Counted from the first letter of the stretch, positions 46,427 through 55,716 are shown. The stretch: DNA of 64,000 nucleotides from Paenibacillus polymyxa (GCF_001719045.1 NZ_CP015423.1:4153501-4217500); one strand, 5' to 3'. Translations and numbers: made by a program. The notes: generated by a model not told the origin, from the letters alone.

Positions 46427-47675
46427 ACCGTTTGTTCGGCATGAGGAACAGTGCCCGCATTGTGGAGGTAAGGTACGTGGTGGAGAGGTGCTGTGGCAGG
46501 GAATCCATGTATGTGTCAGTACTGCGTGTGAGGGGTGCGGACGCGAATATCTCGAGGACATGAGGGTCGGTCATGCCACGTATTCACCTTATCGTGTAGA
46601 AATGCCTGACTATATTCTGACCGGTGATGCGAAATCGAGAAAATGGCTCGGAGAGCCTTTGCGGCAATCGTTGATGAATCCTTCCTATGACTTAGCAGTC
46701 GGCATGACCGTGCATAAAATGAAAGCTTCTACACGTGTAATCATCGTCAACACTATGGATTATTTGTATGGTCATGCGTTGCTCAAGCTGCTCAATGTGC
46801 AACGCGAATACGAGCAATCCCCGGACCTGGGAATTATCGTTATTGTGCAAAAGTCGCTGGAGTGGATGGTGCCAGCATATGTGTCTGAAATTTGGACGGT
46901 TGATGTGCCATTCAGCAGGGCACGTAACTTTTATCCTGTACTACATCATCGGATGATTGAGGAACTGATGCGTTTTGATGAGGTGTATGTCAGCCCGGCA
47001 TATTCACATCCCAATCAGTTTGATATTGAGCAGTTTACAGGTGTCTCCCGCTATGACGAGGGGCGTGAGTCGGAGCCGCGCATTACCTTCGTATGGAGGG
47101 AAGATCGCTTGTGGAGCGGCAGCCATCATATCGCAAGAGCGGTACAGAAATTTCCGCAGCTCAAACGTGGGCTAAAACCACTAATTTATCATCAGCGCAG
47201 TAAAATCATACGGCTGTTCCGCAGGCTAAAAGAAAGCTTCCCAGATCATCGTTTTACAGTCGCTGGACTTGGGCGTACCGGGAGCTTCCCGGCATGGATT
47301 TCTGATGAGCGTGTCACACGCTTCGATCGAGAAAGTGAGCTGCGGGTCTGCGAGGTATACGCAGCCAGCCAATTAGTAATCGGTATCCACGGCTCTAATA
47401 TGCTGCTGCCCTCTGCGCATGCCAGCATGACCATTGATTTGATGCCCAAGGACCGATGGGGGAATTACGCTCAGGATATTTTATTTCACGAAACGGATCA
47501 TCGGCTTACAGCCTACAAATACCGCTTTGTGCCGATGGAATCGAGTGTGACTCTAGTGGCAGATATGGCAGCTGCCCAGCTCAAAGGGGCAGATCATTTT
47601 AATATGCAGATGACGGAGGAAAGGCAGCGTGAACATTCAAGTTGGAGGGGAAAGGCCGCTTCGGGGCGGGTTTGA
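46413..47675 (+). CDS. Unrecognised protein with N-terminal zinc ribbon; possible glycosyltransferase
   Basis: 420 aa. The first 45 residues hold a zinc-ribbon pattern: CPHC, then CVSTACEGC. The rest looks like a two-lobed GT-B fold: ASTRVIIVNTMDYLYGHALL in the first lobe, ITFVWREDRLW and then RVCEVYAASQLVIGIHGSNMLLPSAH in the second, a Gly/His-Gly turn reminiscent of GT61 or fucosyltransferase donor sites. With fcl and gmd just upstream a fucosyltransferase role is possible. ATG 46413 has GGAGAG 7 nt upstream. The last codons (GKAASGRV) lie in a duplicated segment, so the C-terminus may have been replaced. Confidence 0.7.
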   Translation: MIPIKPFVRHEEQCPHCGGKVRGGEVLWQGIHVCVSTACEGCGREYLEDMRVGHATYSPYRVEMPDYILTGDAKSRKWLGEPLRQSLMNPSYDLAVGMTVHKMKASTRVIIVNTMDYLYGHALLKLLNVQREYEQSPDLGIIVIVQKSLEWMVPAYVSEIWTVDVPFSRARNFYPVLHHRMIEELMRFDEVYVSPAYSHPNQFDIEQFTGVSRYDEGRESEPRITFVWREDRLWSGSHHIARAVQKFPQLKRGLKPLIYHQRSKIIRLFRRLKESFPDHRFTVAGLGRTGSFPAWISDERVTRFDRESELRVCEVYAASQLVIGIHGSNMLLPSAHASMTIDLMPKDRWGNYAQDILFHETDHRLTAYKYRFVPMESSVTLVADMAAAQLKGADHFNMQMTEERQREHSSWRGKAASGRV

Positions 47676-47725
47676 TCCTGGAGCAACTATTGTGGATGGA
47701 AGGCCGCTTCGGGACGGATTTGATC
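47652..47725 (+). repeat. Direct repeat of 26 bp at the 3' end of the zinc-ribbon gene
   Basis: AAGGCCGCTTCGGG followed by RCGGRTTTGATC occurs at 47652-47677 and again at 47700-47725 with two differences, 48 bp apart. The first copy encodes the protein's C-terminal tail and stop; the second runs into palindromic copy B. Confidence 0.75.
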
Positions 47726-47829
47726 TTCCGATCGCTGTTGACGTGGGATTCCTTTGTTTGAATAAAGCCCTACAGAGGGCGGAATCCCACGTCAAAGGCG
47801 AACGCTGACGCTTCTCCAGATTCAAATCC
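47716..47829 (+). repeat. 112-bp palindromic repeat, copy B
   Basis: Outer arms GGATTTGA and TCAAATCC; inner perfect 13-bp stem GACGTGGGATTCC (47740-47752) with GGAATCCCACGTC (47781-47793). Conserved blocks GATCGCTGTTG and AAAGGCGAACGCTGACGCTT. Starts 41 bp after the stop of the zinc-ribbon gene. Confidence 0.85.
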
Positions 47830-48240
47830 TTACCCTCCGCTACCCACCGCCGCCAAAAAGAATTTCCCCCAGCCTATTGGGTGGGGGAGGTAAGAGCCGC
47901 CTGGCGATAGCTTCGCCTTATCGCCGCGAACTTCTCGCCGGGCATGCATGCCAGCGAAATTAATGCTCTGTACCGTTCTCTGTCAGGGTGACAGCCGTTT
48001 GGTGGATAGCAATCTTTTAGCAGGCGACAATCTAGCCATCGTTAAGGTCTTGTGTCAGCCCAGTGGTAGTAGCTCTATGCTGTTCAATCATTTATCGCTA
48101 ATGTGATCGGTATACAAGGTAGCGCGAAGTCAACGCCAGCGCGCATTCGCTCTCCGCGCAGCGGGGGGCACTTCATGCCCAGCATTCCCTTTTTTGAAAT
48201 GAGGTGACTTTATAGACCCGGCGGTCAGTAGCGGAGCGGT
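47830..48240. other. Non-coding island 2 between palindromic copies B and D
   Basis: No frame here looks like a gene. Several hairpins are visible: GGCGATA/TATCGCC (47903-47925), the palindrome GGCATGCATGCC (47941-47952), CTGTCA-GGG-TGACAG (47980-47994), and GGGCA/TGCCC near 48166-48180. Its sequence is not obviously related to island 1. It separates the 46.4-kb gene from the following GT4 by 746 bp in an otherwise tightly packed cluster. Confidence 0.5.
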
Positions 48241-48351
48241 CCATTTGAATCTGAAGAAGCGCTAGCGTTCGCCTTTGCAGTGGGATTCTTACCTCGGAAT
48301 GTTTTATATATCCAGGAATCCCACTGCAACAGCGATCGGAAGATCAAATGG
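48241..48351 (-). repeat. 112-bp palindromic repeat, copy D
   Basis: Outer arms CCATTTGA and TCAAATGG; inner perfect 14-bp stem TTGCAGTGGGATTC (48275-48288) with GAATCCCACTGCAA (48316-48329). On the minus strand it reads GATCGCTGTTG and CAAAGGCGAACGCTAGCGCT. The terminal two base pairs are swapped relative to copies B and C (CC..GG for GG..CC). Confidence 0.85.
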
Positions 48352-48421
48352 AACGTCCAGCGTTCTCTGAACCCTCCGTGCTCCATAACTCACCCAATAT
48401 GAAATGGCAGGAGCCCTGATG

Positions 48422-49654
48422 ATGATTCAAAAAATATTGTATCTCCGCAATTTTGCCAGCAAAGTGAACGGGGACTCATACAATTTACAGGAAGTCGGTT
48501 TGGGCAAAGCACTCGTTCGAAAAGGCTATGATTGCGATATTGTTTACTACAACGATCGTAAAGAAACCCATCTGGAACAGGTCTACCGTCACGAAGGATG
48601 CACCTTGCGTATTATCTGGCTCCACGGGTTTAAGTTCTTAAGCAACAGCATCTACAGAGATGTGCTCAAAGATTCTTTTCTGGATGCCTATGGTCTAATC
48701 ATTACTACAGAATACAACCAGATCATGACCTATCTGCTTTCTCGCAAATGTCCTGATAAGCTGGCGTTGTATCACGGCCCATACCGAGATAACACGCACG
48801 CGCTGATCCGCAAACTATACGATATTATGCTGCTTCCGAGGGTAGCAAAATCTCTACGCCGTACCTATGTCAAATCCGATCTTGCCAAGCGCTATTTGGA
48901 GAATAAAGGTTTTGACAACGTGGTTACGATTGGGGTCGGACTGGATCGCAGTAAAGTAGAGAGAGCATTCGATAGTGGCACCAGTAACAACAGTGAAGAC
49001 ATAAGCGGAGAACGTGAGGAAAACCGTGAGGTCGCGAATGAGCTGCGTCGAATCGGAGATCGTCCGGTGCTACTGTATGTTGGTGTATTGGAGGAACGGA
49101 GAAATATACGTTTTATGCTGACTACGTTCAAAAGGGTACTCCAAAAGTATCCTAGCTGCCTTTTGTTAATGGTCGGGGATGGACGGAAGGCGGACACAGA
49201 CCGCTATTGGACATATGCTCATGAACTGGGAATAACGGACAGTATTATTCATTTTTCAAGAGTGGAGCAACGTCATCTGTGGCAGGTTTACGGAGCGGCG
49301 GATGTGATGCTGTTTCCGACCCAATACGATATTTTTGGTATGGTGCTGCTGGAAAGCATGCTGTTTCGCGTCCCGATTATCTCTTCGGTAAACGGGGGCT
49401 CGGTTACCTTGATTGAGGACGGAGTGAGCGGAGTGATGCTGAGAAGCTTTTCAGAAGAGGAATGGTCTGGTCGAATAGGCGATTTGCTGGATAATGCTGA
49501 GCTGAGACGAAGTATGGCGGAGAAGGCCTTCCTTACGGTCGAGCGTATGTCGTGGGATCGCATTGCGGATGAAATAGTAAGCCATCAAGGGATCAAACCT
49601 ACGAGTTCGAACCACGCTATGCAATCAACGCAGGAAAGAGGGGCAACCACGTGA
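48422..49654 (+). CDS. Glycosyltransferase family 4, block 2
   Basis: 410-aa GT-B enzyme. MIQKILYLRNFASKVNGDSYNLQEVG at the N-terminus, PVLLYVGVLEERRNIRFML at the domain junction, and donor motif YDIFGMVLLESMLFRVPIISSVNGG (Glu in LLES). Of several in-frame ATGs, 48422 is best spaced (8 nt) from AGGAG at 48409-48413. It is the first gene after island 2 and overlaps the next by 4 nt. Confidence 0.9.
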   Translation: MIQKILYLRNFASKVNGDSYNLQEVGLGKALVRKGYDCDIVYYNDRKETHLEQVYRHEGCTLRIIWLHGFKFLSNSIYRDVLKDSFLDAYGLIITTEYNQIMTYLLSRKCPDKLALYHGPYRDNTHALIRKLYDIMLLPRVAKSLRRTYVKSDLAKRYLENKGFDNVVTIGVGLDRSKVERAFDSGTSNNSEDISGEREENREVANELRRIGDRPVLLYVGVLEERRNIRFMLTTFKRVLQKYPSCLLLMVGDGRKADTDRYWTYAHELGITDSIIHFSRVEQRHLWQVYGAADVMLFPTQYDIFGMVLLESMLFRVPIISSVNGGSVTLIEDGVSGVMLRSFSEEEWSGRIGDLLDNAELRRSMAEKAFLTVERMSWDRIADEIVSHQGIKPTSSNHAMQSTQERGATT

Positions 49655-50892
49655 GCCAACAGGTCAGCAGACAGATGAGCCCTCCTGTGAGCAAGGTGCT
49701 GATCATCCATAACTTTTATCAGCAAAGCGGGGGAGAAGACAAGGTTGTCGAGCAAGAATCAGCTATGCTGCGTTCCAGAGGAATAGAGACAGAGCATTAC
49801 TATGTGCACAACGACAGCATTCAAAGCAGAGGGCTAGCGAACATGGCAAAGCTGGCGGTAGAGGCGGCATGGTCCCTGCCGGAATTCAAAAGAATCAAGA
49901 AGCTGCTTTTACAGGTGAAGCCGGATGTGGTACATGTGCATAATTTTTTCCCGGTTATATCCCCTTCGGTCTATCATGCTTGTGAACGGCTGGGGATTCC
50001 GGTTGTCCAGACACTGCATAATTACAGGCTGATTTGTCCGGCGGCAACCTTTATGCGAGGGAATAAGGTTTGTGAAAAATGTCTGCACGGCACGCTGCTG
50101 CATTCCATCCGTCATGGATGCTATCGAGGTTCACAGCTTCAGACGATTCCGGTAGCGGCGATGATTAAGTTCAACGATCTGATCGGCACATGGCAGCACA
50201 AGGTAAGTCGCTATATTGCGCTGACAGAATTTGCACGGGACAAATTTGCCGAAAGCGGTATTCCACTGGATCGTATCGCGGTAAAGCCGAATTTTGTCCA
50301 TCATAAAACAGTGAAAACCCAGTATGACCCGAATGATCGTTATTTATTGTTCGTGGGGCGGATTTCAGCTGAAAAAGGGGTTCGCAATCTGCTGCAAGCT
50401 TGGTCACAGTTGGAAGATCGGGGGGGATTGAGACTGGTCATCATTGGGGATGGTCCGGAAAAGGCTGAATTGACCGCTGCTTATCCGCAGGAAGATGTTC
50501 GGTTTCTCGGTAAGCAGGATGGAGACACGGTACTGGATTGCATGAGCCGGGCCATGTATGTCATGGTGCCTTCCATTTGGTATGAAGGATTTCCCATGAC
50601 CATTGTAGAGTCTTTTTCTGTTGGAACTCCGGTATTATGCAGCCGGCTCGGTGCACTGGAGGAAGTCGTGGAGGACGGGGTGACGGGTTTCCATTTTCAA
50701 CATGATGATTTGGAAAATATAAAGACTGTGATTCGCTGTGCAGTAGCTTATGAAAACTATGCAGCTATGAGACAGAAGGTGTCGGAAAACTACGCTGCAC
50801 GCTATACGGAAGAAGTGAATGTGAAGCAGCTGATGGCGATATATAGCGAGGCGATGGAGGAGCGTGATTATGAAGCAGCTGCCCCAATATAG
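49651..50892 (+). CDS. Glycosyltransferase family 4, block 2 (second)
   Basis: 413-aa GT-B enzyme: KVLIIHNFYQQSGGEDKVVEQE, VVHVHNFFPVISPSVYHAC, VVQTLHNYRLICPAATFMR, a Cys pair in VCEKCLHG, RYLLFVGRISAEKGVRNLLQAW, and WYEGFPMTIVESFSVGTPVLCS at the donor site. This N-terminal pattern is common in capsule GT4 enzymes. GTG 49651 overlaps the previous stop (GTGA). Donor unknown. Confidence 0.92.
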   Translation: MSQQVSRQMSPPVSKVLIIHNFYQQSGGEDKVVEQESAMLRSRGIETEHYYVHNDSIQSRGLANMAKLAVEAAWSLPEFKRIKKLLLQVKPDVVHVHNFFPVISPSVYHACERLGIPVVQTLHNYRLICPAATFMRGNKVCEKCLHGTLLHSIRHGCYRGSQLQTIPVAAMIKFNDLIGTWQHKVSRYIALTEFARDKFAESGIPLDRIAVKPNFVHHKTVKTQYDPNDRYLLFVGRISAEKGVRNLLQAWSQLEDRGGLRLVIIGDGPEKAELTAAYPQEDVRFLGKQDGDTVLDCMSRAMYVMVPSIWYEGFPMTIVESFSVGTPVLCSRLGALEEVVEDGVTGFHFQHDDLENIKTVIRCAVAYENYAAMRQKVSENYAARYTEEVNVKQLMAIYSEAMEERDYEAAAPI

Positions 50893-51679
50893 AGTCGGAA
50901 GGATTGCGGATGCAGATATTGCAGCACTGACGTTTCAGGAGACGGTACACATGCTGGAACAATGGGCAGTCGAACGAAAGGACGGCTATGTTTGTATTTG
51001 CAACACGCATTCCATTGTCACAGCCGGGAATCATTCCGAGTTCCACGAAGCGCTCACTCAAGCCGATTTGTGTACTCCCGATGGTATGCCGTTGGTATGG
51101 GCGCTCAAGCTGTACGGATTTGAGCGTCAGGATCGGGTAGATGGTCCCAGTCTGATGCTCAAGCTGTGCGAACGTGCGCCACAGACGAAGGTAAGTATAT
51201 ATTTTTACGGCAGTACGCCGGATACGCTGGATAGCTTAAAAGAAAGAGTAGAACAGGATTACCCTGGAATCCGCATCGCGGGCAGCTTTTCACCACCATT
51301 TCGTGAGCTTCATCCAGATGAGGAGGAGCGGATCATTGATGAAATCAATGCGTCCGGCGCGCATATCATATTCGTCAGCTTAGGCTGCCCGAAGCAGGAA
51401 ATATGGATGCATCGAAACAAAGACCGCATTCATGGCGTGATGATTGGAGTAGGGGCGGCCTTTGACTATATCACTGGAAAGGTTCGTAGACCGCCACTAG
51501 CGATACAAAAGCTGGGGCTGGAGTGGCTGTATCGTCTGATCTGCGAACCGAAGCGATTATGGAAGAGGTATGCCTATAACAATCCGATGTATGTATACCG
51601 TTTTCTAAAATCTTATCGGCAAAACAAACGGCTTACGCTTTATCATAATCGGCTTGCAGGAAGAGATATAGAGAAGTGA
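50870..51679 (+). CDS. WecG/TagA/CpsF-family glycosyltransferase (GT26), block 2
   Basis: 269 aa. Family blocks: YVCICNTHSIVTAGNHSEF, DLCTPDGMPLVWALKLYG, IFVSLGCPKQEIWM, GVGAAFDYITGKVRRPPLAIQKLGLEWLYRL. Only moderately similar to the block-1 member, so probably a different donor. ATG 50870 follows GGAGGAG by 6 nt and overlaps the preceding gene by 23 nt. Confidence 0.92.
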   Translation: MKQLPQYRVGRIADADIAALTFQETVHMLEQWAVERKDGYVCICNTHSIVTAGNHSEFHEALTQADLCTPDGMPLVWALKLYGFERQDRVDGPSLMLKLCERAPQTKVSIYFYGSTPDTLDSLKERVEQDYPGIRIAGSFSPPFRELHPDEEERIIDEINASGAHIIFVSLGCPKQEIWMHRNKDRIHGVMIGVGAAFDYITGKVRRPPLAIQKLGLEWLYRLICEPKRLWKRYAYNNPMYVYRFLKSYRQNKRLTLYHNRLAGRDIEK

Positions 51680-51729
51680 AGTCGGTAAAAGCGGATGCAA
51701 TAAGACCGCATGTAAAAGGGGGAGTTGCT

Positions 51730-53070
51730 TTGAAGTTATGTGTAATTGGTGCAGGGTATGTCGGGCTAGTGTCGGGGGTCTGTTTTGCCGCACTTGGGAA
51801 TACCGTCGTCTGCGTAGATCAGAATGAGGACAAAATTCATCAGCTGCGTGCAGGTGGGGTGCCGATTTATGAACCGGGATTAAAGGCTCTTATTAAAGAT
51901 AATGTAGAACAAGGCCGACTAAGCTTTACAACAGATACGGCTGCTTCGGTGGAGGCAGCCGAAATTGTTATTTTGGCGGTCGGCACGCCTTCACTGCCAG
52001 GCGGAGAAGCGAACCTGTCCTATATTGAAGAAGCCGCCTGCGAGGTGGCAGACGCCATGAATGGCTACAAAGTAATTGTCACCAAAAGCACGGTGCCTGT
52101 CGGAACGAACGAACGTATTCAAAATTGGATTGCGAGCCGCACAAATTATCCGTTTGGTGTGGCTTCGGTTCCTGAATTTTTACGCGAAGGCTCAGCAGTC
52201 ATAGACACCCTACAGCCAGATCGAATCATCATCGGAGCTTCCGATCCGCATGTGTCCGCTGTGCTGACTACTCTGCACGAGCCGCTGACGACAAATATCG
52301 TAACCACGGATATCCGTTCGGCGGAGATGATCAAGTACGCGTCGAATGCTTTTTTGGCGACCAAAATTTCGTTTATTAATGAGATTGCAAATATTTGCGA
52401 AAAGGTGGGCGCAGACGTTACACGCGTGGCACACGGTATGGGACTGGATCAGCGGATCGGTTCCTCCTTTTTGTCTGCTGGTATCGGCTATGGGGGTTCC
52501 TGTTTTCCCAAGGATACACAAGCTCTGATCCAAATTGCAGGTAACGTGGACTATGAATTCAAGCTGCTGAAATCTGTGGTGGAAGTGAATCAGGGGCAAC
52601 GTTTTAACGTGATTCGTAAACTGAAAGAGGCGCTGGGTGATCTGGAGGGAGCTACAATTGGTATATGGGGACTGGCCTTTAAACCGAATACAGATGACGT
52701 AAGAGATGCCCCGGCGCTGGATATCATGCAGTCGCTGCTGGAGGCAGGGGCGCAAATTCGTGCATATGACCCGATCGCGACGGCTAACTTCCGCAAACTG
52801 CTGGACAGCTCGGAAGTAACGTGGGCAGATAGCGCACGAGAAGCGGCAGAGGGATGTGACGCACTGTGTCTATTGACGGAATGGGAAGAATTTGGTGATA
52901 TCGGGTTGGGTGAACTGAATGAGCTTATGAAGTATCCAATTATGATTGACGGACGCAATGTGTACAGCGAAGAGCAAATCAGACAATCCGCCTTTGCATA
53001 CTATTCTGTCGGCAGGCCACAGATGAACAATCTGGATGTAGATCGTCATCAGTCTGTAGTGAATCCGTAA
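51730..53070 (+). CDS. ugd: UDP-glucose 6-dehydrogenase, copy 2
   Basis: 446 aa. Same architecture as copy 1 (GAGYVGLVSGVCFAALG; catalytic Cys in GIGYGGSCFPKDT; WGLAFKPNTDDVRDAPALD), with long stretches identical to it around the active site. The TTG at 51730, 5 nt after GGGGGAG, gives a start aligned with copy 1 (MKL.VIG.GYVG); GTG 51676 is the longer alternative. Supplies UDP-glucuronate to the block-2 polymer. Confidence 0.94.
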   Translation: MKLCVIGAGYVGLVSGVCFAALGNTVVCVDQNEDKIHQLRAGGVPIYEPGLKALIKDNVEQGRLSFTTDTAASVEAAEIVILAVGTPSLPGGEANLSYIEEAACEVADAMNGYKVIVTKSTVPVGTNERIQNWIASRTNYPFGVASVPEFLREGSAVIDTLQPDRIIIGASDPHVSAVLTTLHEPLTTNIVTTDIRSAEMIKYASNAFLATKISFINEIANICEKVGADVTRVAHGMGLDQRIGSSFLSAGIGYGGSCFPKDTQALIQIAGNVDYEFKLLKSVVEVNQGQRFNVIRKLKEALGDLEGATIGIWGLAFKPNTDDVRDAPALDIMQSLLEAGAQIRAYDPIATANFRKLLDSSEVTWADSAREAAEGCDALCLLTEWEEFGDIGLGELNELMKYPIMIDGRNVYSEEQIRQSAFAYYSVGRPQMNNLDVDRHQSVVNP

Positions 53071-53084
53071 AGGGGAGGCTGCGT

Positions 53085-54062
53085 ATGAAACGATGGCTGA
53101 AGGTGACATTGGGGGCTGCGGCGTTAATGGTCGTAGGGGCTACTGCCTACACCGCTTATGTGTATCATTCCTTTAAAACAGCGGCGAATGCGATGTATCA
53201 TCCGCGCAGCATCGTGCAGCCTGGGGCGGTTTCTACCCTTGCAACGGGCGGAGCAGGGCGATCTGTAGGTACAGACACGGGATCAAGTACACCCAATCCG
53301 GCAGCCATCTCCCAGTTCAAGCCGTTCACCGTGCTGGTGCTGGGCGTAGATCGGCGGCCTCACGATCCAGGACGATCGGATACGATGATCGTTTTGTCTG
53401 TTAACCCTGCCGAAGGCTCTATGTTGATGTTCAACATTCCGCGTGATACGCGAACAGAGTTGATCGGCAAGGGGCGTGAGGACAAAATCAATCACGCTTT
53501 TGCTTTTGGGGGCGTGGATATGTCGATTCGTACGGTTGAGCATTTTTTGAACCATCCGATAGATTACTATGTGCAGATGAACATGGAAGGGTTTGCGAAA
53601 ATGGTGGACCTTATGGGGGGAGTGGAGGTTCATAATCCACTTGATTTTCAATATGAGGGCCATCATTTTGCGCAGGGTAATTTGAACTTGAACGGGGCTG
53701 AGGCGTTGGCCTACGCTCGTATGCGATTCGATGATCCACGTGGGGATCTCGGAAGAAATGCCCGCCAGCGGGAGCTCCTCAAGCAAATTCTGGCCCAGTC
53801 CATCAGCAAGGAAGGGCTGTTGAGGGTAAAGCCGATACTGGAGGCAGCGGGGGAGCAGATTCGCACAGACATTACCTTTGACGATATGACCACTTTCCTG
53901 ACCCGGATCGGTCCGTCCCTCAAGCAGATGGATACCGTTGAACTGAAGGGACAGGGGCGTAAAATCAACGGTGTATATTATTACATTGTGGAGGAGCAGG
54001 AACGCCAGCGTCTCCATGGAGTGCTGGAGAAGCACATGCTTACCACGGCCATATCGCCTTAG
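53085..54062 (+). CDS. LytR-CpsA-Psr (LCP) family phosphotransferase
   Basis: 325 aa. One N-terminal membrane helix (about 5-26), then the LCP domain: TVLVLGVDRRPHDPGRSDTMIVLSV, FNIPRDTRTELIG, KINHAFAFGG, LNGAEALAYARMRFDDPRGDLGRNARQREL. The Arg/Asp residues of these blocks bind the lipid pyrophosphate. The family moves lipid-linked glycopolymers to peptidoglycan, so its place at the end of block 2 suggests that at least part of the polymer is wall-attached. Last gene before a terminator. Confidence 0.94.
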   Translation: MKRWLKVTLGAAALMVVGATAYTAYVYHSFKTAANAMYHPRSIVQPGAVSTLATGGAGRSVGTDTGSSTPNPAAISQFKPFTVLVLGVDRRPHDPGRSDTMIVLSVNPAEGSMLMFNIPRDTRTELIGKGREDKINHAFAFGGVDMSIRTVEHFLNHPIDYYVQMNMEGFAKMVDLMGGVEVHNPLDFQYEGHHFAQGNLNLNGAEALAYARMRFDDPRGDLGRNARQRELLKQILAQSISKEGLLRVKPILEAAGEQIRTDITFDDMTTFLTRIGPSLKQMDTVELKGQGRKINGVYYYIVEEQERQRLHGVLEKHMLTTAISP

Positions 54063-54077
54063 GTAAGCTTTATGTAG

Positions 54078-54113
54078 ACGGGTGCCCTATTTGGGAGGTC
54101 ACCCGTAATTTTC
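54078..54113 (+). terminator. Terminator of polysaccharide block 2
   Basis: ACGGGTG (54078-54084) pairs with CACCCGT (54100-54106), with an inner CCC/GGG, followed by AATTTTCTTCT. Confidence 0.7.
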
Positions 54114-54194
54114 TTCTAAAGACTTCTAAACAAGGCTTGTCCCACATACATCTGTAGAGAATTCGGTATAGTCCAACAGAAGGAGGGGCAATGT

Positions 54195-54686
54195 GTGCTG
54201 TTTAGAAGGAGAGCGGCTTCGGCGTTCGTCCGTAAGCTATTATATTTTGCCATCATATGTGGATTGTTATGGCTACTGTGGTTGGGTCTGCGTGGGGTGA
54301 TGTCTACAGGCGAGGGCGATCAAGCGGCAGAAGCACTGAACGAGTTCTACACTATGGAGCAATCGGGAAATTTCGGAGGATCATGGGAGTTTTTTCATTC
54401 GCAAATGAAAAAGAAATTCGAGAAATCTACGTATGTACAGCAGCGTGCGCACGTTTTTATGCAGGATATGGGGACGGATACGTTTACGTTTGAACTGGGG
54501 GAGCCGCAGGCTGAATATGACATTCGTACCGATCCGAATGGAGAAGAGTTAGGGAAGGTTTACCGTATTACGGTCACTCAGCATTACAAGACCCGATTCG
54601 GTAATTTTGATATCGTACAGCCTTGTTATGTGACACAGGAAGATGAGAAATGGCGGGTGCTTTGGATATACAAGGACAAGGAATAG
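54195..54686 (+). CDS. Small membrane-anchored protein of unknown function
   Basis: 163 aa. One N-terminal membrane helix (about residues 15-35), then an extracytoplasmic domain with the helix ALNEFYTMEQSGNFGGSWEFFHSQMK and a beta half (YRITVTQHYKTRFG, VTQEDEKWRVLWIYKD) that resembles NTF2-like/DUF4878-type folds. GTG 54195 has AAGGAGGGG 7 nt upstream. Not part of a recognised pathway. Confidence 0.8.
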   Translation: MLFRRRAASAFVRKLLYFAIICGLLWLLWLGLRGVMSTGEGDQAAEALNEFYTMEQSGNFGGSWEFFHSQMKKKFEKSTYVQQRAHVFMQDMGTDTFTFELGEPQAEYDIRTDPNGEELGKVYRITVTQHYKTRFGNFDIVQPCYVTQEDEKWRVLWIYKDKE

Positions 54687-54795
54687 AGGTTGCGTAGTGT
54701 TTCTAAAAGGTTAAATATGGTACAATACTTCCAAAACCGGAAATGTAAAGTAAAATGGATAACAGCTTCACTCCGGGTGGAAGGAGTTTCATAGT

Positions 54796-55716
54796 ATGCA
54801 GCAAGCGACAGGACAGGTTCCCGTCATACGTATGGAGGGTGTGAGTAAAATCATTTCCTCAAAAGCGATCGTGGATGATCTGACGCTGGAGGTTCCGGCG
54901 GGCCAGGTATTTGGTTTCCTCGGACCCAATGGTGCGGGAAAAACGACTACCATCCGTATGATGGTTGGCCTGATTTCGATCAGCAAGGGCGATATTCATA
55001 TTTGTGGAGACAGCATTAATACCGATTTTGAGAAGGCCGTTTCCCATGTCGGCGCGATTGTTGAGAACCCGGAGATGTACAAGTTTTTGACAGGCTATCA
55101 AAATTTGCAGCATTTTGCGCGAATGTCTCCTGGGGTGACCCAAGAGCGCGTGGATGAAGCGATTCGTTTGGTGGGACTCGGAAACCGAATTCATGACAAA
55201 GTAAAAACCTACTCGCTCGGGATGCGGCAGCGACTTGGGGTAGCTCAGGCAATTTTGCATCGACCGAAGCTGCTCGTGCTGGACGAGCCGACCAATGGCT
55301 TGGACCCGCAGGGTATTCGAGAACTGCGAGATTATTTGCGTCAATTGACCCGTACGGAAGGAATTACCGTGTTCGTATCAAGCCATTTGTTGTCCGAGAT
55401 GGAGCTGATGTGCGACCGTGTAGCCATTATTCAGAGCGGACGGCTGGTTGATATCAAGCAGCTGAAGAATACAGGGGAGGAAGTGCAGACGGCAGAAATT
55501 GCTTTTGAGGTAAATGATGCCGAGCAAGCTTATGCGCTTGCTGGAGCAGGGCGCGTCGAAGGCAATCAACTGCTGCTTCACTTGGAGCGGGAACAGATCG
55601 CAGAGATGAACAGCCTGCTGGCTGCAAACGGAATTAAAGTATATGCGATTCGCCCGATTGCCCGTACGCTGGAAGATCAATTTTTGGAAGTGACGGGAGG
55701 CGGGTTCATTGGCTGA
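54796..55716 (+). CDS. ABC transporter ATP-binding protein (drug/antibiotic-exporter type)
   Basis: 306 aa. Walker A GPNGAGKTTTIRMM (about residue 40), signature YSLGMRQRLGVAQAIL, Walker B LLVLDEPTNGLDP, and a C-terminal accessory domain. Forms an exporter with the ABC-2-type permease that overlaps its 3' end. A TACAAT at 54721-54726 is a possible -10. The BcrA-like family includes bacitracin and lantibiotic self-protection exporters; the substrate here is unknown. Confidence 0.95.
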   Translation: MQQATGQVPVIRMEGVSKIISSKAIVDDLTLEVPAGQVFGFLGPNGAGKTTTIRMMVGLISISKGDIHICGDSINTDFEKAVSHVGAIVENPEMYKFLTGYQNLQHFARMSPGVTQERVDEAIRLVGLGNRIHDKVKTYSLGMRQRLGVAQAILHRPKLLVLDEPTNGLDPQGIRELRDYLRQLTRTEGITVFVSSHLLSEMELMCDRVAIIQSGRLVDIKQLKNTGEEVQTAEIAFEVNDAEQAYALAGAGRVEGNQLLLHLEREQIAEMNSLLAANGIKVYAIRPIARTLEDQFLEVTGGGFIG

